The translations under genes and the position numbers were made by a program. Positions 24,391 through 35,600 of a stretch of 64,000 nt of DNA are shown here, piece after piece. How positions within the stretch are numbered: the stretch's first letter is position 1; every line of letters starts with the position of its first letter. The notes beneath the pieces were generated by a model, which saw nothing but the letters and a program-made list of their open reading frames with translations, was not told where the DNA came from and ran no database searches. Location of the stretch: contig CM073889.1 in the NCBI GenBank assembly GCA_037176705.1, positions 107,525,890 through 107,589,889 on the forward strand, in the 5' to 3' direction. Source of the stretch: Molossus alvarezi. Taxonomy: Eukaryota > Chordata > Mammalia > Chiroptera > Molossidae.

Positions 24391-24699
24391 TCTTGTATAT
24401 TGACACTGTTTCTGCCCAATGTACCTGCCAAGTTAGTAGATGGCATTTGAAAATGAATCATTCGTGTTGGTACATTATTTTGGAGTAATATTTTATGTTT
24501 CATGATACCACATTCTCATCAATGACATTTTACTCCTAAGCTGTGATACTACAGGTATGTGTATTTAAAGGGAATCTTGCTTGAATCTTGCTGGGATGCA
24601 GTCTTACCCAAAGCTTCAGATTATCACCAGTGAAGCAAGGGATATGATATGATGACCGCTAGACACTAGAAGAGGGACCCATTTTACCAGTTGACTCTC

Positions 24700-25130
24700 A
24701 TCCCCCAAGGTAACCTGCTCCAATCAGGCAGCTCTCCTTACCATTCTGCTCAGACGCCGTCCTCTTTGCCACGCTCTTGCCTTTGCGCAGTCTCTCCTAC
24801 CTGGAATGCCTTATCGCGTCTGTCTCTCCAGGTTGTTTTCCTTCTGGACACCTCAAAGCCTCCTAGCACGAATTCTTCTTAGCTGACTCTAGCCCATCTC
24901 CTTTTCCCGAACGTTGGTTGCATCATCTGTTCCAAAATACACAGCAGATTCTTGGCTGTGGTCTTGCTCCGCTCCTTATGTCCTACTGTGTCTCCTTTTC
25001 CTAGGGCTCTTTCCTTGTGTTTCCCGCAGCTGCTGGTCCACGGCTGAACCCACAGTAGGAGTTTTTATAGTGAGTCATTTAATGGATTTCTGCTTGTCTT
25101 TATAGAAGTTCCTCATTTCTGTCACTCGGG
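24700..25130 (+). mobile_element. LINE-2-like fragment
   Basis: Diverged sequence resembling the L2 3' region, including CTACCTGGAATGCC near 24797 and a 'CTTTATAGAAGTTCCTCATT' stretch near 25098. Strongly decayed, so boundaries are approximate. Confidence 0.5.
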
Positions 25131-26777
25131 GGGAATGGGTGGTATAGGTGTCCTCATGTCTGGCATTCTTTTCTAGCCTCTCCTTTTTGAAAAGGCATAT
25201 TCTTTTCTATAAATGTTTTGTTCCTTGACAGAAATCTTTGCTTACATAATGTAAACCAAAAATGGATACCTGCACTAATCGGCAGTGAGACATACACTTA
25301 ATATGGGTAAGAGAGTGCTCATAATGGCTTGGTTAATGACAAGGTTTGCCTGCTTCCACCCAAAGCCAAAAGTGTCACCCACTTTAGAGCAATTGAGCCT
25401 GTAAACACATTAGCAAATCAGAGGGACTGTTTCTCCTTTTAAGTCATTTTAATTATTGGTAGAGTAAATTTGCATATAAGTGGTCATTACTTGATACACT
25501 GGAAATTCTTAGATTGTTATTTATTTAAATTTATTTGTAAAGAGTAAAGAAAAAGGCCAGAGAACAACATCTTCTATTGATACCTTTACCCTCTTCCTTT
25601 CCCATTTCCTTATCTTTTGTGAGTATATAAATAAAGTTAGAGCCTTGAGACCCAGTAGTTCAGAAATTTTCAGGATGTTAGACACAGTTTTGCATACACA
25701 GTACTGAAACTAAGTAGTTAAGAATAGAAAAAAAATTAAGTAGATTCTTTTCACCTTTGATTTTACTGGATTTTAAAGATTTCAATGGATAAATCCTCAT
25801 TTACCTTCACAATATCCATATGGGATTGAGTGAAACTCATTAAGATTTTGTTATTATCTCAACTTTAGTAAGAAACTGGAACTAAAATAATTTGCTATGT
25901 CTTATGTGGAAAGAATATATCCTTGTGATATTTTATCTTTTTACAGTTATGTTTCGACATTCATGTTACTTGAGTGGCAAACTATGAAAATCAAGCATAT
26001 ATGAACAGGATTTAGTGTTAAAATGAAAACATGCTAGACGTTTTTTCTCGATGCCTTTAATTGAATGCATTGCCTGCTGCATGATAATTAGGTATGCTCA
26101 GTAAGCAACTGACTTAAGTGACTGTCATTTGTGTGCCTTGCATAGACAAACCAAATTTCCTTTGACAAGGAGGCAGAGACAGGAAGGGTGGGCCAGAGCA
26201 GGAGGCAGCTCTGAGGCCTCTCTGGAGAGCCTTAGACTACCAGTGAGAGCCAGACTCTCCTCTGGCTGGGGCACCATGACTGTACGTGGCTGGCACCAAA
26301 GGGCATACACTCTCCTTTTCTCTCTTCTGCCTAGTGCCTCAGCCTCCCCCTCTGCCGCCTTCCCAATGGAATCAGGTGGGAACAGGAGTCAGTACTGCTG
26401 AGCTCACCCCTCCTGACCAGTTTCCTACCTGGAGCCTCAGACTTGGGCTCCATAGGCAGATTCTGGGAAGCCCAGAATAGGTAGATGTTTGGATTGGAGG
26501 AGGAAGGGAGGAAAACCCACAGTAGAGATAGGTGGGCTTTTCTATCATAATCCGACCAGCTCAGGAGCCTGTGTTCTGCCTCCTCAGAGTGAGTCCCTGA
26601 GACAGGAACATCCCTATCTGAGATGGGCGAGGAGCCCCAAACTCAGAAGAGCGGGAGTCTAGAGCAGGCCCTGGGGACGGTGTCTGAACAACCCAGATTC
26701 CTCTCTCCTAGGGAAGGGACTGGGGCACCAGGCCTGCCCCCCCCCCCCCCCCCCCCCCGTTCTCAGGGCTGACTTCT
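25130..26777. other. Unique AT-rich intronic block plus poly-C run
   Basis: About 1.6 kb with no recognised transposon or coding frame. Parts around 25240-25520 and 25980-26120 are AT-rich with TAATTA-type motifs. The only striking feature is the C homopolymer at 26737-26758. Confidence 0.5.
26737..26758. repeat. Poly-C run, 22 nt
   Basis: An uninterrupted run of 22 C (22 G on the other strand). Long C/G homopolymers are rare in mammalian DNA compared with poly-A and could form i-motif or quadruplex structures. Length may be affected by sequencing error. Confidence 0.85.
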
Positions 26778-26985
26778 GGCCGGTAGCCCAGTGGAATGAG
26801 TGATCACTGGTTTGGGAGTCAGACAGCCTTCTGTATCCATTCTACCTCTGCCATTACTGACTCTAGCTCCAGCACACCTTTCTGGGTCTCAGTTCCCTCC
26901 TTTATAAAGTGGAAATAATACATCCACCCTGGAGAGCAGATGTAAGTGTTTGAGATGATTTGCATCAGGTAGCTGTTGGGTAATA
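26778..26985 (+). mobile_element. MIR SINE fragment
   Basis: Typical MIR order: GGGAGTCAGACAG near 26815, 'TCTGGGTCTCAGTTCCCTCC' near 26880, then a short AT-rich part. It is an ancient mammalian tRNA-derived SINE, diverged. Confidence 0.75.
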
Positions 26986-27114
26986 GGATGACGAACCCTC
27001 TTCAGGACGTCCCCACAGGTCCCCTTGCCTAGAGTGGTGTCCTGAGTGACAAGATGATTTTGGACGTTGGGGAGGAAGAGAGAGAGGAAAGAAAGTACAG
27101 GTTTTATTAAACTT

Positions 27115-27465
27115 CTGTTATGTGCTGTGTATCGGTTACCTATGGCCATAACACGGAGTCACAAAACCATCCCCAAACTCAGAATGCAGCGGTAAGCATT
27201 TTCTCCTCACTTATCTGCGGGGCTCAGCTGACCAAGGCTGGTCCCAGCTGGGCCTGCCAGTGCATCTGTGGTTCAGCTGACTTGATGTGTGTGGGGGTAG
27301 CTCTACTGCACATACTTCCCATCCTCTTCTGGGACCAGGAGATGTCCTTCTCACGGCAAAGGGGAAAGTGCAAGCAATAACATACTCTACCATTCCATTC
27401 GTGAAAGCAAGTACAGGGCAGAGCCCAGAGAGTGAAGGCTCTACAAGGTAACATACGGAGCCTGG
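27115..27465. mobile_element. Ancient LTR-like interspersed repeat (uncertain class)
   Basis: The opening 'tatcggttacctatggccat' and the later GGGGCTCAGCTGACC and CTTCTGGGACCAGG parts resemble an old mammalian LTR-like dispersed repeat, and a related copy lies at 47715-48010. I cannot name the family securely. Confidence 0.4.
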
Positions 27466-27528
27466 GTACGAGAGAGCTTGAATTGGAGCTTTTTTTTTGC
27501 AATCTACCTCATATTTTGGTGCCCCTTT

Positions 27529-27760
27529 ATTTTTAATCCTCGCCTGAGGCTATGTTTTTTATTGGTTTTAGAAAGAGAGGAATGGGAAGAAAGAGATAGA
27601 AACACCAATGTGAGAGAGAAACATCAATAGTTTGGCTCCTGTACGCACCCCGACCAGGGATCAAACCGCAACCTGAGTAGGTATGTGCCCTGACTGGAAT
27701 CGAACCCACAGCCTTTTTGGTGCAGGAGATGTTGCTCCAACCTGAGCCACCCGCCAGGGC
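27529..27760 (-). mobile_element. VES-type SINE, diverged
   Basis: A minus-strand copy with the CCTCGCCTGAGG terminal hairpin motif at left and GAGCCACCCGCCAGGGC at right. Imperfect flanks (GTGCCCCTTTATTTTT and GTCACCTTTATTCTT) may be a decayed target-site duplication, so it is older than the 21.6 kb copy. Confidence 0.85.
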
Positions 27761-28457
27761 GTCACCTTTATTCTTGCAGGAAGCCATTTCTATGGTAGGG
27801 ATAGGATAGGAAAAGAAATTTGGCAACAAGCAGAAAATAAATGTGGAAGCATTTCAACACACTTCACTATTTTATGCTCTACAGGTAACAAGCCTGTGCC
27901 CAGCTTGGCCGGAGCTGTGTTCCTTTGCACCATGACTGTCTGCGGACAAGCCTAACCTGCGGTCCACAGGGCAGGCAGGAGCTCGGGCTTTGCTTTCCTC
28001 CGCCGCCCTGTCCGCACTAGCACGGTGCTGGCACTCCGCAAATATGGAATGCCATCGGTCCCTACTCGGGTGTCCGGCAGCCTCACCAGATGATGACATG
28101 GACTTCTCCATGTACTTAAAAATAAGGCTTCATTTTGAACTTTGCTACATTTTCCCACTGAAGTAATCATCGAACATCCAAGGTACAAAAGCCCATGTCT
28201 GTTGCCCACAGAAGTTAAGCCATCCAATTCAAATCTCGGTTATTCTTCACTGATAAAATCCAAACAATGGGAACCCTTTGCTTAGGGTTCAGCAGTGAAC
28301 ATAGAAGCAACTCTCAGGCAGTATCAGAAAGATCAGGAGATTGACTCATTTGTGACTCCCAACAGTGTCTAAGGTTTGTTGTTTTTTTAACCTTAGGTTC
28401 TACATCTGGGGCCTGTATTTTTCTTAAAATCATAAGCAATGTTAAAAAAATACTTGA

Positions 28458-28711
28458 GCCCTGGCCGGTTTGGCTCAGCGGTTAGAGCATCGGCCTGCGG
28501 TCCTGAGAGACCTGGGTTCGGTTCCTGCTAAGGGCATGTACCTCGGTTGCAGTTTGTCCCCGGCTCTGGTCGGTTGTGTGGGTGGCAGCCACTCAATGTG
28601 TCCCTTTCACATCGATGTTTCTCTATCTCTCTCTGTTCCTCTCTCTCCCCCCCACTCTACCTGAACAAAAAATGGAAAAATGTCCTCGGGTGAGGATAAA
28701 AAAAAAAAAAA
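28458..28711 (+). mobile_element. VES-type SINE with 14-bp target-site duplication
   Basis: A full-length copy with head GCCCTGGCCGGTTTGG and tail ATGTCCTCGGGTGAGGATA plus poly-A. The repeat AAAAAAATACTTGA occurs at 28444-28457 and 28705-28718. Confidence 0.95.
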
Positions 28712-28718
28712 TACTTGA

Positions 28719-29842
28719 CAGTTTTGTCTTGATTTTTAATGTGGGTGTTAAGAGATGCCTCCCATTAGGGAGTATGCCCCTGGTCAGTGTGTTTATGGGC
28801 ATCGTCCTGCCTCCTAATGGTCTGGTACACAGAGGGTTTCTAGAGCTGATTTATATGGATCTCAGTTGCTCTCATTTGTGCATACTTAATTCAGAGAGGT
28901 GATCACATTGATTTCCTCGCCCTACTTTTGAAGACATTGTACTAACATAGATATCTCACCTGCTCTAACTACATTGTCTGAAAAGGAAAACATTTTAAAC
29001 CTTTGGAAACAATTTTGATGGACATTTCATTGTGTTGTATATTACTTGCCTAATTACATTTCCTTCACATCACGGTCTATTTAAAATTAAATTGAGAGAT
29101 ATTTTCGAGTTCCATTAGGCAGATAACTTTGTTTGGCTGGATTTGTTCTGTGTACATATGAAATGGCCTCCTACGAATCAATACCCAGCGCTTACACTTC
29201 CCATGGATGTGACGAAATGGCACCCTTAGTAGGCGGATGTAGTCTCCTGTTATTCATAACAAGCTGTCCCTGAACTTGTTTACCCTGCAATTCCAGAAAG
29301 TCCTCATATGTTTGTGTCTGTGGCTTGGCAGGCTGATTTACTTGGATGCTGAGCACTGTGCACAAAATCGGTAACCTTTCATGGATTCGCTGAAGTCCTG
29401 GGACTCCTATTTACAAACTCACAGTGTAGCTCAAGGCAGCTAACTTCTTTGGGGACATACAAAGGTCTTATTTGCATAGCTGAGGGGCTAGAATTCCAGA
29501 CTGGGTTTGAAAACAAATAGCAAGAGTTGTCTGAGGATTCATTCCCAGGGAAGAGATGGGATTTCCAATGTCTTCCATCTTTGGAAGTAAGACTCAGGAG
29601 AAAGTCCTTATCCCTCAGCTCCACCTCCTCTGCTACTGAAGACAACTTTCCTTAGACAGCCATTCCATCAAATTCAGTGGCAAGGAAACCTGGGTGATAG
29701 AGCTGTATTTGGAGAGTTGGCATTCCATAAGTACTATTTTACTACTTTAAAAAATAGTCCCCAAGACCTGCTTTTTGTTGCATTGTTAATTAACCTTTGA
29801 GTCATTTGAATTTTCAAAGCCTTCAAGGTTTATCTTTATCAC
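28719..29842. other. Unique intronic block, candidate conserved non-coding DNA
   Basis: No repeat or coding frame is recognised. The part 29020-29330 is AT-rich with TTAAAATTAAATTG and ATTCATAACAAG-type motifs and an ATCAATACC Onecut-like core near 29177. It reads like regulatory DNA between repeat-rich stretches. Confidence 0.4.
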
Positions 29843-30188
29843 TGTCTTAGTCCTTTCAGGCTGCTATAACAAAACACCACAACCTTGGTGGTTCAGAAAC
29901 AACAGAAATCTATTGCTCTCAGTTCTTGAGGCTGGAGGTCCGAGAGCAGGGTGCCATCATGGTCGGATGAGGGTCCTCTTCCAGGTCGCAGACTGCTCAT
30001 CAAATGTTCGCGGTGGACGGGGTTAGGGAACTCTCTGTGCCTCTTCCATAAAGCACTAATTCTGTCCATAAAGGTTCCACCCTGTGACTTAAGCACCTCC
30101 CAAAGGTCACACCTACGAATACCATCACCTTTGGGGGTTAGGATGTCAACATATGAACTTGGGGGTCAGAAACATTCAGCTCATAGCA
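29843..30188 (-). mobile_element. Solitary LTR of MLT1 (ERVL-MaLR) type
   Basis: On the plus strand it begins TGTCTTAGTCC...GCTGCTATAACAAAACACC and ends AACATTCAGCTCATAGCA, which is the reverse complement of an MLT1-type LTR. Length is about 346 bp with TG/CA ends; flanking 5-mers ATCAC and ATCTC differ at one base and may be the decayed duplication. No internal retroviral sequence is present. Confidence 0.8.
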
Positions 30189-30394
30189 ATCTCTGTGCCT
30201 CAAATAATAAACACATCATAAGGTGTGCCTTAAATGAACTAATGTATAGAGATGCTTAGAACAAACAACATTGTGGATGCTTGCTAATGTAGCTATTACT
30301 GTTGATGTAACATCTCTGTACATAGCAAGGATTTGGCCTGAGTCACCAACTCTCTCATAGTTTTTATTTTGAGAGTATTGCTTGGTGTTACCAT

Positions 30395-30600
30395 TGAGAG
30401 AACGAGCTTTGGTATTAGATCCAATTTGTGCACCACTTACAAGCTAGCTCTGAGACCTCAGACAAGTGATTAACTGCAGAGAGCATCAGCTGCCTCCTCT
30501 GTAGAATGGGGATACGGCCGATATCTGATATCATCTAGCTGGTGTGCAGATTAAATGAGACACCACAAGTGCTTAGCACTGCACCTGACACATTGACCTC
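30395..30600 (+). mobile_element. MIR SINE
   Basis: A recognisable MIR core: 'GAGACCTCAGACAAGTGATT' near 30451, 'CTGTAGAATGGGGATA' near 30499, 'GATTAAATGAGA' near 30549 and 'GCTTAGCACTGCACCTGACA' near 30571. Confidence 0.85.
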
Positions 30601-31253
30601 TTATTTCCTCCATACTAGAGATGACACCCTGTTCCTCATGGACAAATCTATTCCTCAGCATAATTTTTGCATCATTTTCACTGGTGGAATTTGTAATGAG
30701 AGAGATTGTCAGACTCTACACTGCTTTCTGGATATGATCCTTCCAAACTGATCAAACATGCCACAGTACTATTGACTCCTCCACCCCCCACCCTGTGTCC
30801 TTTAAGACTATCCCAACAATTACAGGCATTTTACTAAGCTTGTGCTTAAAACACAGAAGCCCTCTGTGCATGCAGTAGATCCTGTCTGAATCCTCACTGA
30901 CTTATGTTGGGCTAGAGCCCATTTTGCAAGAATTTGACAGAATTTCACCTGTGAAAATTGCAGCTCAGCCAACAAGAGTCAACTTACCTTATATCTCCAT
31001 CAGGATCACAGGTTTGGGGGTCACATCAGGAAGTTATTTTTTCAGACGTCCAGATGGTTGTGCAGCTAAAAGTGCCAAGAATGGTTTCCTCTGTAGCATC
31101 ATTTCTGGCTGTCTGGACCCTGCCCCTTTATCACGAGCCCTAAACCCACTCATTGTGCTTTCACTGGGTCCTCATCTAACTTCCTGAGGGCTCCTGGCTT
31201 GTTTTTGCACTATCGTCTTTATCGCCAAAGCCAGGAGCCTTAAGGAAGAAAGA
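30601..31253. other. Unique intronic sequence
   Basis: No gene, RNA or transposon is recognised; short open frames are chance frames. Confidence 0.45.
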
Positions 31254-31480
31254 GCCCTGGCTGGGTGGTTCAGCTGGTTGGAGTGTCGTCCTGTACACCA
31301 AAAGGTCGCTGATTTGATCCCCAATCAGAGCACATGTCTGGGTTGTGGGTTCCGTCCCAGGTCAGGGTGTGTACATCAATTGATGTCTCTCTCTGACATC
31401 GATGTTTCTCTCACTCTTTCTCTCTCCCTTCCTTTCTCTCTAAAAAAAATCAGTAAAAACATATTTGGAAAAAAAAAAGA
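31254..31480 (+). mobile_element. VES-type SINE (older subfamily)
   Basis: Head CCCTGGCTGGGTGGTTCAGC, internal GGGTTGTGGGTTCCGTCCC, ATCGATGTTTCTCTC stretch and an A-rich tail. It lacks the GTCCTCGGGTGAGGAT terminal motif of the younger copies. Confidence 0.85.
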
Positions 31481-31562
31481 AGGAAGGAAGGGAGGGAAGG
31501 AGGAAGGGAGAGAAGGAAGGAGGTAGAAAAGGAGGGAGGGAGGGAAGAAGAGAGGAAGGAAG
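31480..31562. repeat. GGAAGGA purine-rich low-complexity tract
   Basis: About 80 bp of GAAGG/GGGA repeats that continue directly from the A-rich tail of the preceding SINE, probably grown out of that tail. Confidence 0.85.
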
Positions 31563-32234
31563 CCCACAGACACTCCACAGTTGCTTTTTCCAAAGTAGCA
31601 ACTTATTTGCTAATATAAGATTATGAAGCCAGTGGCCTCTGACTTCTCAACACGCAAGTCAATTTGAACAGTCTCTAGAATCCTTTCCTGACCCCAAATT
31701 ACTCCCAAGGATTAATTGTCCTAGTGGTTTCATGACCACATTATTTCATATTCATTAGTGTTTTCATGAAAAATTATAACACTAATTAGAACGGCTTCCA
31801 GTTAATTCACTTGGTGATTCATCACGCTCTCCCCTCTTGGTGTTCTGCACGTGGTCACCCTGGAGAAGGCATCCACGGGGCCATTGCAGCTCTGTTGCCT
31901 GAGATCACCTGACGCCATGGTTCTGACCCACAGGAGCTTCGTGGGCAGGCCCCCTGCCCCTGCCCTGTGGATGCAGGGAGAGGGGGCGGGGAGGGAGCGT
32001 TTTACAGAGAACGAAATGGGGCAGAGCTTTTTGGGTGCAGGTGAACACCTCTTGAACCTCTTCTGGAACCTGAAGGAAGGACAGGACAGTGCCAGGAGAA
32101 ACATGTCCTGAGAACGTGTTCCTGGAAGAGAATAAGGCAAGCAAATGCTCTTCGGTTCGGGCAAATGTGTGGCCAGGTGCTGCCGAGCCTCCGAAGCCCG
32201 GTTCTCTCTCGAGCTTCCAACACCGGTTCTCTTC
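31563..32234. other. Unique intronic sequence
   Basis: No transposon or credible coding frame is recognised. The part 31850-32220 is GC-richer and open on several frames by composition only. Confidence 0.45.
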
Positions 32235-32919
32235 GTGAGGAGTTTCTTTCATCTCACGCCCACTCAGGTTTTTTCAGAAAAGAACGTGTGGGTGTGGAGA
32301 AACTGGAACCTGTGCACTGTTGGTAGGAAGGTGAAGTGGTGCAGCTGCCATGCGAAGACTGTGGCAGTTCCTCAAAGTACTTAAAGAAAAGAAAGAATGA
32401 CCAGAGGGTCCGGCAGTACCCTTCTGGGTATATATCCCAAATAACTGAGAGAAGGATCTCGCCCTGGCTGGTTTGGTTCAGCGGTTAGAGCGTCGGCCTG
32501 CGGTACAGAGAGACCCGGGTTCGGTTCCCGCTAAGGGCGCGTACCTCAGTTGCAGTTTGTCCCCGGCCCTGGTTGGTCGTGTGGGTGGCAACCACTCGAT
32601 GTGTCCCTTTCACGTCGATGTTTCTCTCTCTCTCTCCCTCCCGCTCTGCCTGAACAAAAAATGGAAAAATGTCCTCGGGTGAGGATAAGAAAAAAAAAAA
32701 GAAGTCAAATTCCGAAAAACAGAAAGTAGATTGGTGGTTGCCAGGGGCTGGGAGGGGGGAATGGAGAGTTGTTGTTCAGTGGTTATAGTTACCCTGTTTC
32801 ACAAGATGGAAAATTTCTGGAGATTGGTTGCACAACAATGTCAATATGTTGGACACTACTGAACCATACACTTAAAAATGGTTAAGATGATAAATCTTGT
32901 TATGTGTACTTACCACAAT
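32235..32919 (+). mobile_element. Old LINE-1 3' end interrupted by a SINE
   Basis: The L1M-type 3' sequence (GTGTGGAGAAACTGGAACC ... GGGTATATATCCCAAATAAC) is broken at 32461-32700 by a SINE and resumes with 'GTGGTTGCCAGGGGCTGGGA' through 'GTTAAGATGATAAATC' to its end. Only the 3' part of ORF2 and the 3' UTR remain. Confidence 0.8.
32461..32700 (+). mobile_element. VES-type SINE (younger subfamily) inserted in L1
   Basis: A full-length copy with intact A and B box-like segments and the terminal GTCCTCGGGTGAGGATA motif. It splits the old L1 fragment and so postdates it. Confidence 0.95.
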
Positions 32920-33157
32920 GTTTTTCTATCCTTACCTGAGGATATTTTTCTATTTATCTTCAGATAGAGGGAGAGGGGGAGAGAGAGAGAGAGAAACATC
33001 AATGTGGGAGCGTCACATCAAATGGTTACCTCCCACACGACCTCAACCAGGGCCAGGACAAACCACAACCGAGGTACATGCCCTTGACCAGAATCGAACC
33101 CACGACTCATTGGTCCACGGGCCAATGCTCTAGCCACTGAGCTGAACCAGTCAGGGC
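32920..33157 (-). mobile_element. VES-type SINE
   Basis: A minus-strand copy. The flanks TTACCACAAT (32910-32919) and TTACTACAAT (33161-33170) form a near-perfect 10-bp target-site duplication. It is placed exactly at the end of the preceding L1. Confidence 0.9.
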
Positions 33158-33284
33158 TATTTACTACAATTTTTTAAAGATTATTTGTCATTAATACTGT
33201 AATGCTTGCTTAATTTTAAAAAAATGGAAAATAGAAAAAATATATCTTTAGTAAAGAAACAAAAGTTATAGTTTTGGTCTATCC

Positions 33285-33407
33285 ATTTTTTATTTTTTTT
33301 TAGTTATTCCTAGGTACTTGTTTTTACTGTGAATTTTTTTCTGTTGCATTTTCAGATAGGTTACGTTTGGTGTATAGGAAAACTATAGTTTTTTAAATGG
33401 TATTATT
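33285..33407 (-). mobile_element. LINE-1 scrap
   Basis: A short diverged piece (TTATTCCTAGGTACTTG ... GTTACGTTTGGTGTATAGG) resembling antisense L1 ORF2 sequence just left of the younger L1 insertion. Confidence 0.5.
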
Positions 33408-33417
33408 GTAAAATTAT

Positions 33418-33817
33418 TATTTTTTTAATTTATTTATTTTTGTTACAGATGTTTCTCCTTTTCCCCCACTGATTCCCCCTTCCCCTCCCTCCCCATTCTG
33501 TCCCCACCTTTGTTGTCCATGTCCATTGTTCATGCATACATGCGTATAAGTTCTGTGGTTTATCTCTCCCCCACCACCCCCTCTTCTGGGGATTGTCAGT
33601 CTGTACCCCACTTCCACATCTCTGGGACTACCCCATTCCTCAGACTGTTATGTTCATTATATTCCACAAATAAGTGATATCATGTGATATTTGTCTTTCT
33701 CTGCTTGGCTTGTTTCACTTAGGATGATACTTTCCAGGTCCTTCCATGTCGTCTCAAAGGATAAGAGATCTTTCTTTCTTACAACTGCATAGTACTCCAT
33801 TGTATATATGTACCACC

Positions 33818-33851
<34 letters not shown>

Positions 33852-34435
33852 CCTCACCCGAGGACATTTTTCCATTTTTTGTACAGATAGAGTGGGAGGG
33901 AGAAAGAGGCAGAGAGAGAGAGGGAAACATCGATGTGAAAGAGACACATCGAGTGGCTGCCACCCGCACGACCAACCAGGGCCGGGGACAAACTGCAACC
34001 GAGGTACACGCCCTTAGCGTGAACCGAACCCGGGTCTCTCCGGACCGCAGGCGGACACTCCAACCGCTCAGCCAAACTGGCCAGGGCTGTACCACCACTT
34101 TTTTATCCATTCATTTACTGATGGACATTTGGGCTATTTCCAGATCTTAGCTATTGTAAATAGTGCTGCTACTAACATGGGGGTACATATATTCTTTTTA
34201 ATTGGTGTTTCAGGCTTCTTAGGGTATATTCCTAGAAGTGGGATCACTGGGTCAAATGGAAGTTCAATTTTTAATTTTTCGAGGTAACACCATAGTGTTT
34301 TCCATAGTGGCTGCACCAGTCTGCATTCCCACCAGCAGTGCACTAGAGTCCCCTTTTCTCCACACCCTCGCCAACACTTGTTGTTTAATGATTTGTTGAT
34401 GGCAACCATTCTGACAGGTGTGAGGTGATACCTCA
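33418..34435 (-). mobile_element. LINE-1, 5'-truncated, with SINE inside
   Basis: An antisense L1 whose poly-A side is at the left. From the right it holds the ORF2 C-terminal end (34134-34440; encoded WWEC and [10 protein letters not shown] motifs visible) and then the L1 3' UTR with its C-rich (G-rich on the sense strand) tract near 33455-33500. The duplication GTAAAATTAT at 33408-33417 and 34436-34445 marks the insertion. A VES SINE at 33826-34087 interrupts it. Confidence 0.85.
33826..34087 (-). mobile_element. VES-type SINE nested in L1, 17-bp duplication
   Basis: A young-subfamily copy. TGTACCACCACTTTTTT occurs at 33809-33825 and 34088-34104, so the L1 sequence can be read across the insertion. 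Its poly-A tail appears as about 20 T on the plus strand. Confidence 0.95.
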
Positions 34436-34463
34436 GTAAAATTATGTTTAAAATATGCTTATG

Positions 34464-34824
34464 CAGAAAAAGACAAATACCACATGATCTCACTTATATA
34501 CGGAATATAATGAACATAACAGTCTGAGGAATACAGTAGACCCAGACACATGGAAGTAGGGCACAGACTGACATCCCTCAGAAGAGGGGATGGGGAGTGG
34601 GGGGGTGGGAAGAGATAAACCACAGAACTTATATGCATGTATGCATGACCAATGGACATGGACAACTAAGCCGGGGAAAGGGTGGAGGGGGGGTGGGGTG
34701 GGGGTGCCAATGGGGTAAAAAGGTAAAATATCTGTAACAAAAAAAAAAATAAATAAATAAATAAAATAAAAACAAACAAACAAACAAAAAAAAGCTATAA
34801 AGAGCAGAAAAATAAAAAATAAAA
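34464..34824 (+). mobile_element. LINE-1 3' end insertion, 15-bp duplication
   Basis: A heavily 5'-truncated L1 of the same subfamily as the 33.4 kb copy but in opposite orientation. The 3' UTR has G-rich runs near 34590-34610 and 34680-34705, then an A-rich tail. TAAAATATGCTTATG at 34449-34463 and 34825-34839 is an exact target-site duplication. Confidence 0.9.
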
Positions 34825-34953
34825 TAAAATATGCTTATGGGGAGTACATGAAACATAAAGGGATCGCGTAGTTAATTCTCCTAAAGCAAACTGAATATTG
34901 CTCACACTCCAGAAGTCCTCCCTATTCCCTTTTCTTATAAAAAACCCCTCCCT

Positions 34954-35192
34954 CGCCTGGCCGGTGTGGCTCAGTGGTTGAGCATCGACCCATGTACCAA
35001 GAGACTGCTGGTTCAATTCCTAGTTAGGACCCATGCCCAGGTTGTGGGCCTGATCCCCAGTGGGGGGCATGCAGGAGGCGGCCAATCAATGTTTTCTATC
35101 ATCGATGTTTCTGGCTCTCTCTCTCCCTCTCATTTCCTCTCTCTCTAAAATCAATAAAGGGGAAAAAATTAAAAAAAAAAAAAAAAAAAAAA
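34954..35192 (+). mobile_element. VES-type SINE
   Basis: Head GCCTGGCCGGTGTGGCTCAG, internal CCCAGTGGGGGGCATGCAGG, TCAATAAAGGGG before a poly-A tail. Flanks AAAAACCCCTCCCTC and AAAAACCTCCCTC look like the duplicated target. Confidence 0.9.
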
Positions 35193-35289
35193 CCTCCCTC
35201 AACTATTGAGATATGCAATAATCTGCCTTTTATAATAATCACCTCTTGGCTTTGTTTCAAAATTCTGAACACTGAAGTATTACCCCTAA

Positions 35290-35588
35290 CCACTAGTTTA
35301 GTTTTGTAGTTTGTTTTTTTTAATTCCTATAAATGGATTCACTTGGTGAGTATTTCTTTATGTCTGGCTTTTATTTTTCTCTTCATGTTGTTGCATCTAG
35401 TAGTGAGTCTCCTTTTTTCATAGCTACATAGTGTTACATTAAATTCATATGCTACAATTTTCCTGTTAATGGGCACTTTGGTTGCTTCTAGTTTTGTTAC
35501 AAACAACTGCTCTAAACATTCTTGAACATGTGTTCTAATGTACATACGCATATATTTCTTAAGAATTCAAGTACAGGTAGTTTATTTG
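35290..35588 (-). mobile_element. Old LINE-1 fragment
   Basis: Antisense L1-like text, e.g. 'TTTTCCTGTTAATGGGCACT' and 'CAAACAACTGCTCTAAACAT', diverged and truncated on both sides. Confidence 0.55.
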
Positions 35589-35600
35589 AAAGGTGATCCC

